This document shows, in pieces, positions 33,244 to 37,509 of a stretch of DNA of 37,509 nt (positions within the stretch are counted from its first letter, which is position 1; each line of letters begins with the position of its first letter). The stretch comes from JAFALX01 sp036378495 (GTDB taxonomy: Bacteria > Chloroflexota > Dormibacteria > Aeolococcales > Aeolococcaceae). The stretch lies in NCBI GenBank assembly GCA_036378495.1, contig DASUWI010000099.1, forward strand, positions 1-37,509, read 5' to 3'. A program made the position numbers and the translations under genes. The notes under the pieces were generated by a model that saw only the letters and a list, made by a program, of their open reading frames with translations, did no database searches and had not been told where the DNA came from.

Positions 33244-34062
33244 ATGACTGATCAAACCAACGGGTCCCCCGAGAACGCCGCCGCCGGTGCGCTGGGCCCA
33301 AGTGCCAGCTCGATCGCGCGGCGACTGGGCGTCGGCGAGCACCTCGTTCAGCCGACCGGCGCGGAGTTGCCACCGATCGTCGAGAACGCCGGCCTGCCGG
33401 TGATGTCGATGACCATTCAGCGGCAGCTGATCAGCGGGCAGCAGCTGGAGATGGTCGCTCACCCCGCGGCCGCTGCAACATCCGGGCTCGTGATGGCCGA
33501 GTTCGTACGGAGTCAAGCTGAGGAGCGCATTCCGCAGAGCTACCAGCCGCAACAGGCGCGACCCGGGGTGGTGACGATGGTCAGCAAAGAGTCGTACGTG
33601 CGCATCCAGGTGCGGGTGAGCAACGGCAACCCCAAGGTGATCGGAATCAGCGAGGTCCCCGGTCCACTCGGCCCGCCCGAGCCCGTCTTCGGCGGGCTCG
33701 CGTACGAGGTGACGCTCGGCAACAAGCGCATCGGGTTCGGGTCGATCCCCGACCCGGTCTGGCGCTCGTTCCCGCCTGAGACGCCGACGAAGGGCATGGA
33801 GGGCCACCACTTCTCCGAGGCGTCGGACTACGAGTTCACCGCGCGCGTGCCGCGAGCGGAGCTCTCGGCGGCCGCGCTACCGGAGCTGCAGATCGGCGTG
33901 TACCGCCATGACGGCACGCAGGTTGTGCAGCCGACCGGCGACGTGCCGGTCGCGCGCGAGTTCGGGAACGTGCTGACGAGTGTGGCGCGCCTGCAGGGCG
34001 TGCACATCGACCAGCTCGAGGCGCCGGTGCGCTCGGAGGTGCAGCGAATCGTCAGCGCGTAG
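33244..34062 (+). CDS. Protein of unknown function co-encoded with the M64 peptidase
   Basis: This is a 272-residue protein starting at ATG 33244, ten bases after the peptidase stop with GAGGA eight bases upstream, so it is almost certainly in the same operon. It has no signal peptide, no membrane helix and no motif I recognise. The N-terminal 45 residues are Gly/Ala/Ser/Asn-rich and probably disordered; the remainder alternates short beta-like and helical stretches ('SMTIQRQLISGQQLEMV', 'KESYVRIQVRVSNGNPKVIGISEV', 'YEFTARVPRAELSAAALPELQIGVYRHDG'). A histidine pair 'GHHFSEASDYEF' is notable. Like the peptidase it appears to be cytoplasmic or exported by a non-Sec route. Candidate roles are substrate, inhibitor or chaperone of the peptidase, none of which is supported by motifs. 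The 3' end overlaps the convergent gene by 11 bases. Confidence 0.75.
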   Translation: MTDQTNGSPENAAAGALGPSASSIARRLGVGEHLVQPTGAELPPIVENAGLPVMSMTIQRQLISGQQLEMVAHPAAAATSGLVMAEFVRSQAEERIPQSYQPQQARPGVVTMVSKESYVRIQVRVSNGNPKVIGISEVPGPLGPPEPVFGGLAYEVTLGNKRIGFGSIPDPVWRSFPPETPTKGMEGHHFSEASDYEFTARVPRAELSAAALPELQIGVYRHDGTQVVQPTGDVPVAREFGNVLTSVARLQGVHIDQLEAPVRSEVQRIVSA

Positions 34063-34504
34063 CTGAGCGGGATTCGCCGGCGCCGTGCTCGCCGGCAATG
34101 ATGCGGAGCGCCGGCAGCGTGGTCACGATCGTGCCCTCTCGGGAGGCGAAGGCGCGAAGGTGGCCGTCGATGCCGGCGCCGTCGTACACCGGGGCGAGCG
34201 CGATGATCTCGGCGTGCTCGCTGCGCCAGCCCTCGTCGCCGTGATGAATCGTGCGCCCCCAGCCGCGCACGACTCCTGCGACGAGACGCTCGCCCATGAA
34301 CCCGATGGCGTCGTGCAGGCAGGTGAACGCGTGGATCCCGCATGTGCACTCCCAGACGGGTGGGACGTGCTCGACGCCGGGGTGTGAGCTACGACCGCCC
34401 TGCCGGCACTCCGCGGTGGCCTGCGCCGACGTCCACACGTGGTCGGGGACCCCGATCGAGGTGAGCAGCCCGTCCGCGGAGACAACCCAGGCCCGGTAGC
34501 CCAC
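34052..34504 (-). CDS. Conserved-looking protein with 'GYRAW' N-terminus and CxC...HP motif
   Basis: This is a protein of about 150 residues. The probable start is GTG at 34504, giving 'MGYRAWVVSADGLLTSIGVPDHVW'; the frame stays open to 34705, but that upstream part overlaps the small gene described next and has no ribosome-binding site. It contains 'ECRQGG...HPGVEHVPPVWECTCGIHAF' with several cysteines and histidines that could bind a metal, then 'VVRGWGRTIHHGDEGWRSEHAEIIAL'. Proteins with this layout occur in actinobacteria as hypothetical proteins, and their function is unknown. The gene is convergent with the M64 operon (11-base overlap) and probably co-transcribed with the 43-residue gene upstream. 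The start codon lacks a good Shine-Dalgarno, so translation may depend on coupling. Confidence 0.6.
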   Translation of the reverse strand: MGYRAWVVSADGLLTSIGVPDHVWTSAQATAECRQGGRSSHPGVEHVPPVWECTCGIHAFTCLHDAIGFMGERLVAGVVRGWGRTIHHGDEGWRSEHAEIIALAPVYDGAGIDGHLRAFASREGTIVTTLPALRIIAGEHGAGESRSATR

Positions 34505-34524
34505 GGCGTGGCCGCCGGAGTGTT

Positions 34525-34656
34525 CTATGTGGCGGGAACTGGCTCGGCTTCCCGTTCGGGAGCTGGGACCGCGGTTGGCTCCGGCTCCGGCGCCGGGAGC
34601 TGAGTGACCTCCGGCTCGTAGATCACCTCTCGGCTCGGTTCCACCCTGAACCCCAT
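34525..34656 (-). CDS. 43-residue Pro/Glu-rich small protein
   Basis: This very short open reading frame starts at ATG 34656, five bases after a strong Shine-Dalgarno (GGAGG on the minus strand), and ends in TAG 20 bases before the GYRAW gene start. The product begins 'MGFRVEPSREVIYEPEVTQL' and continues with alternating proline, glutamate and alanine (PAPEPEPTAVPAPE) to the end. The repetitive PE/PA pattern is maintained by the reading frame, which argues for real coding; the sequence is acidic and intrinsically disordered, with no signal peptide. I recognise no family. It may be a linker-like or regulatory microprotein in the same operon as the downstream gene. Confidence 0.6.
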   Translation of the reverse strand: MGFRVEPSREVIYEPEVTQLPAPEPEPTAVPAPEREAEPVPAT

Positions 34657-34757
34657 CAGATCCTCCACCCCAAGTTTCGGCTACCGTTGTCATGCCCCTG
34701 GTCAACGCAAACGCGCCAAATTGACCATAGCACAGACCATTTCATTGGCCGAAGACC

Positions 34758-35040
34758 CGTGAGGGGCTTGGGCGGCCTTGACCTCGGCGATGTGCTGCAA
34801 CGACATCCCGCTCAGCCCAGCGGCGGTCAGAAGTGGCGCGTGGACCTGGCCAAACTGCTGGTGCAGGACGCGGACCCCTCCTTATCGACGAGCCGACCAA
34901 CCATCTCGACCTGGCGGCGATCGAGTGGTTGGAGGGCTTCATGAACCAGGTGACGACCGCGTTTGTGCTGGTCTCGCACGATCGTCGATTCCTCGACAAT
35001 GTGTGCACGCGAGTGATGGAGCTTGCCGGCCGCGACGCAC
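34758..35040 (+). pseudogene. Decayed internal fragment of an ABC-F ATPase gene
   Basis: This segment is about 90 % identical by eye to 26420-26700 of the intact ABC-F gene and covers the end of its first ATPase domain: 'GLGGLDLG', a damaged signature ('PSGGQKWRVDLAKLL' instead of LSGGQKRR...), Walker B 'LLIDEPTNHLD' and H-loop 'LVSHDRRFLDN'. A single-base deletion around 34873-34880 (CCCCTCC versus CCTGCTCC) shifts the frame between the signature and Walker B, and neither end of the gene is present. It is therefore a non-functional partial copy. Its presence on the same strand 8.3 kb downstream suggests a segmental duplication or remnant of a second, related ABC-F gene; no insertion-sequence ends flank it. 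Confidence 0.85.
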
Positions 35041-35328
35041 GAGCGAATTCGGTGCGTGATACCCAACCTGATTACAGACGTTGCGGCTTCCTGACGGACA
35101 CGTCGCGGACGCGCAGCGGACAAAGGCTGCGTCGCGTTGCAACCGGCGCCACTGAGGCGGTTCCGTCCCCGTAGCATTCACGCGGGACTGGTGTCGCGTT
35201 CTCCGACGACATCGAGCAGCTGGGCCGCGACTTCGGCTCTGTGGCGCTTGGTCTGCACCATGGGCTTGCTAAGACTTAAAGTGGTCGTAGCAGGCGTCGT
35301 TGGTGAAGCCGACGTACACGGTCAAGTA
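35041..35328. other. Non-coding or decayed gap
   Basis: I find no intact gene here. Homology to the ABC-F gene stops near 35040. A 27-codon minus-strand frame ('MVQTKRHRAEVAAQLLDVVG', starting near 35261) has plausible composition but no ribosome-binding site and no recognisable motif. The GC content appears lower than in flanking operons, consistent with acquired, decaying DNA. Confidence 0.35.
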
Positions 35329-36249
35329 CTAGCACGCACGACGGAACTCTTCGTATCGCTCCTCGAGGCGGTCGCGGCCAGGCTGCAGTTCGTGAGACCG
35401 AGGAACCCAGATCCGACGATTATTGGCTTCCTGTAATCCATGAACGAGCATCGGGCCGTCGGATTCCGACAGGACGTCTGGACGGACCTCGACCGTCAGA
35501 TCTGGCCGGATTCCGATGATGTTGGTATCGAACGCCGAATGGTGCAGTTTGCAGAGAGCGAGGCCATTCGGGATGATGGGATCGCCGCGCGGCCGTCCAT
35601 CCGGGATGATGTGCGACGCGTCAAGCAGCTCATCGTGTCGGAGACGACATACTGAGCACGTTCTTTGGTACGCAGTGAGAACGCGCTCACGGAAGCCAAC
35701 TTGGTGGAGGCGCTGCTTGACGAGGCGCAGCGCATATGCGCGCCGCGCATCTTCTTCAGCAACAAGCTCAGGAACGTCGAGATGCTCTCCCGGGTCAAAC
35801 GCGACCTGAAAGGACAATTCACCCGGGGAGTCGCCGACTATGAACACCGGCCATACGGCGAGGTAGCGGCCAGCGACAATCCCGTGGAAATAGATGAGAG
35901 GTTTGCGCTCGAGCATCGCCGCACGCAGTCGGACGTTGTCCCCATGCCTGGAATCTGTTCCGCGGTATCGATAGACGAGGTACCCGTATCCAAACTCGTC
36001 CTCGTACGGCGCTGGCTTCCGGAGGCTCGGAGCAGTTGTCGTGATGCTCAGTGGGAGCGCTGGGAGAATTGCGGGCTTGAAGATTCCCTGCGGTCCGAGT
36101 AGCGGGACGCGCCGCCCTTGAAAGGTGAAACCGGCGGCGAGCGAGTCCCTCCGCAGCACTGGTGGCCACCACTCACCGTGGAGTCGAGCCTGTTCCGCCA
36201 GGAAGTTGAAGGCCGCTAACCGGACCGAGTCGTCGAGGTCCTCCGCCAT
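35329..36249 (-). CDS. HNH endonuclease, predicted restriction-type
   Basis: This 306-residue protein has a C-terminal HNH nuclease domain: 'CSVCRLRHDELLDASHIIPDG', then 'DPIIPNGLALCKLHHSAFD', which supply the CxxC zinc pair, the catalytic His in 'DASHI', the Asn in 'NGLALC' and the final CxxHH. The N-terminal ~190 residues ('RLAAFNFLAEQ', 'GFTFQGRRVPLLGPQGIFKPAIL', 'YGYLVYRYRGTDSRHGDNVRLRAAM', 'LIYFHGIVAGRYLAVWPVFIV') match the substrate-recognition half of COG3440-type predicted restriction endonucleases, possibly a PUA/SRA-like fold that reads modified bases. No methyltransferase is nearby, so it could be a type IV-like modification-dependent enzyme (inference). Codons are more AT-ending than neighbours, suggesting transfer. 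The ATG at 36249 has only AAGGGA directly adjacent. It is divergent from groEL. Confidence 0.85.
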   Translation of the reverse strand: MAEDLDDSVRLAAFNFLAEQARLHGEWWPPVLRRDSLAAGFTFQGRRVPLLGPQGIFKPAILPALPLSITTTAPSLRKPAPYEDEFGYGYLVYRYRGTDSRHGDNVRLRAAMLERKPLIYFHGIVAGRYLAVWPVFIVGDSPGELSFQVAFDPGEHLDVPELVAEEDARRAYALRLVKQRLHQVGFRERVLTAYQRTCSVCRLRHDELLDASHIIPDGRPRGDPIIPNGLALCKLHHSAFDTNIIGIRPDLTVEVRPDVLSESDGPMLVHGLQEANNRRIWVPRSHELQPGRDRLEERYEEFRRAC

Positions 36250-36305
36250 TCCCTTGGGTGCGACTATCGCATGGCTGTGGTAGCCGTGTCAGTAGTCGTA
36301 GCGCC

Positions 36306-36355
36306 TTAGCACTCCGCCTCCGCACCCGCTAGCACTCCTCCACGCAGAGTGCTAA
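36306..36355 (+). promoter_or_regulatory. CIRCE operator with an extra upstream half-site
   Basis: CTAGCACTC at 36329-36337, a nine-base spacer, and GAGTGCTAA at 36347-36355 form the CIRCE element (consensus TTAGCACTC-N9-GAGTGCTAA) with one mismatch. HrcA binds it to repress chaperone genes. An additional perfect left half-site TTAGCACTC lies at 36306-36314, with no matching right half. The groEL start is 51 bases downstream of CIRCE. Confidence 0.9.
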
Positions 36356-36405
36356 ACTACCGTCAGCAGAGAGCGACGACCCCATAGCCATCCATAGGAG
36401 GACCC

Positions 36406-37509
36406 ATGCCCAAACAGCTTGAATTCGACGCCGACGCCCGCGCCTCCCTCAAACGGGGAGTGGATCGCGTCGCCGACGCCGTCAAGATCACGATCGGCCC
36501 CAAGGGCCGCAACGTCGTGCTCGACAAAAAGTTCGGCTCGCCCACCATCACCAACGACGGCGTGACCATCGCCAAGGAGATCGAGCTCGAGGAGCCCTTC
36601 GAGAACATGGGCGCCCAGCTGGTCAAGGAAGTGGCGAGCAAGACCAACGACATCGCCGGTGATGGCACCACCACCGCCACCGTCCTGGCTCAGGCGCTGA
36701 TCACCGCCGGCCTGCAGAACGTGGCCGCCGGCGCCAACCCCATCCTGCTCAAGCGCGGCATCGACAAGGGCGTCGAGGCAGTGACCGAGGCCATCAAGGC
36801 CCAGTCGATCTCGATCACCGAGCGCGAGAAGATCGCGCAGGTGGCCTCCATCTCGGCGGCCGACCCCACGATCGGTGAGACCGTGGCCGACGCGATGGAG
36901 AAGGTGGGCAAGGACGGCGTCATCACCGTCGAGGAGTCGAAGGGCCTCGAGACCGAGCTCGAGCTTGTCGAGGGTATGCAGTTCGACAAGGGCTACATCT
37001 CCCCGTACATGGTCACCAACGCCCAGCGTATGGAGGCCGTGCTCGAGGATCCGTACCTCCTCGTCACCGACAAGAAGGTCTCGGCCATCGCCGACTTGCT
37101 GCCCATCCTCGAGAAGGTGGTGCAGAGCGGCAAGGCGCTGCTGATCATCTCAGAGGATGTGGAGGGCGAGGCGCTCGCCACGCTCATCGTCAACAAGCTG
37201 CGCGGCACCTTCAATGCGGTCGCGGTCAAGGCGCCGGGCTTCGGTGACCGCCGCAAGTCCATGCTTCAGGACATCGCCATCCTCACCGGCGGCCAGGTGA
37301 TAAGCGAAGAGGTGGGCCTCAAGCTCGAAAACGCCCAGCTGAACTCGCTCGGCCGCGCCCGGCGGGTCACCGTCAGCAAGGACGACACCACGATCGTCGA
37401 GGGTGCCGGCACCGCCGACGCAATCAAGGGCCGCATCGAGCAGATCAAGGCGGAGATGGAGAAGTCCACCTCCGATTGGGACCGCGAGAAGCTGCAGGAG
37501 CGGCTGGCA
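36406..37509 (+). CDS. groEL: Chaperonin GroEL, 60 kDa (3' end outside window)
   Basis: The first 368 residues of a GroEL chaperonin are present; the gene runs off the window. Typical motifs are 'ARASLKRGVDRVADAVKITIGPKGRNVVLDKKFG' (ATP-binding), 'ITNDGVTIAKEIELE', 'GDGTTTATVLAQALI' (catalytic Asp of the ATPase) and 'VTVEESKGLETELELVEGMQFDKGYISPYMVTN' (apical domain, here with an Ile before Thr). The ATG is preceded by AGGAGG (36396-36401). No groES lies upstream, so this is a stand-alone groEL copy, as in lineages with several chaperonins. The CIRCE element upstream indicates heat-shock control by HrcA. The gene marks a return to core-genome sequence after the accessory-looking stretch. Confidence 0.97.
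   Translation, partial: MPKQLEFDADARASLKRGVDRVADAVKITIGPKGRNVVLDKKFGSPTITNDGVTIAKEIELEEPFENMGAQLVKEVASKTNDIAGDGTTTATVLAQALITAGLQNVAAGANPILLKRGIDKGVEAVTEAIKAQSISITEREKIAQVASISAADPTIGETVADAMEKVGKDGVITVEESKGLETELELVEGMQFDKGYISPYMVTNAQRMEAVLEDPYLLVTDKKVSAIADLLPILEKVVQSGKALLIISEDVEGEALATLIVNKLRGTFNAVAVKAPGFGDRRKSMLQDIAILTGGQVISEEVGLKLENAQLNSLGRARRVTVSKDDTTIVEGAGTADAIKGRIEQIKAEMEKSTSDWDREKLQERLA

Noticed and set aside
35181..35261. 27-codon minus-strand ORF starting 'MVQTKRHRAEVAAQLL'
   Set aside because: The composition is plausible, but there is no ribosome-binding site, no context and no recognised family; it is too weak to list as a gene.
1..37509. tRNA, rRNA, CRISPR arrays and insertion sequences
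   Set aside because: I looked on both strands and found no cloverleaf, no regularly spaced direct DNA repeats other than the coding FG-GAP repeats, and no transposase motifs or terminal inverted repeats.

Overview
The window is GC-rich throughout, with dense, tightly packed or overlapping genes and frequent GTG starts. A CIRCE-controlled groEL, a DUF2342 (F420-associated) metalloprotease, a SARP-type regulator, an ECF41 sigma factor, AfsR/NarL-style signalling proteins and many secreted or membrane-anchored proteins point to a soil-type Terrabacteria lineage (Actinomycetota, Chloroflexota or Candidatus Dormibacterota). The sequence alone does not let me choose among them. I see no tRNA, rRNA, CRISPR array or intact transposase.

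Layout. 1-1627: a partial zincin metalloprotease (minus) lies next to a fluoride-response unit (fluoride riboswitch, crcB, DUF190). 1639-5243: a four-gene minus-strand operon (amidohydrolase, SGNH lipoprotein, AtuG/HSDL2-like SDR, small secreted protein). 5361-9217: surE, a NarL/DegS-type membrane histidine kinase, and a convergent D-2-hydroxyacid dehydrogenase. 9265-11800: a frameshifted SARP regulator, a second SGNH hydrolase and a DUF3761 membrane protein. 11891-14714: a two-gene module of a Rad50/SMC-like ATPase with a CPVC zinc-hook-like motif plus a small helical protein that shares motifs with the ATPase C-terminus. This is the best candidate here for an undescribed (perhaps defence or repair) system. 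14732-15911: a PNPOx-fold protein and a small conserved-looking protein. 16048-20589: a surface cluster with a good promoter, a TIG-like anchored protein and two Asp-box (BNR) beta-propellers. 20627-23658: an ECF41-type sigma factor divergent from a DrrAB-like ABC exporter. 23794-25994: a hemerythrin-like protein, a membrane protein and gene debris, including a solute-binding-protein pseudogene.

25995-36249 looks like accessory DNA: a leaderless ABC-F ATPase with a UvrD-like helicase carrying an extra N-terminal winged-helix-like domain; an M64 metallopeptidase with six FG-GAP-like repeats (one frameshift) followed by an unknown partner; a 43-residue Pro/Glu-rich protein too short for routine calling; a ~280-bp decayed internal copy of the ABC-F gene; and an HNH nuclease with more AT-ending codons than its neighbours. 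The window ends in groEL behind a CIRCE operator that has an extra half-site.

Gene identities rest on motifs read by eye and family knowledge; no database search was run. Two genes (SARP, M64) are each broken by one apparent single-base frameshift with both halves otherwise intact, so sequencing error is as likely as true inactivation.
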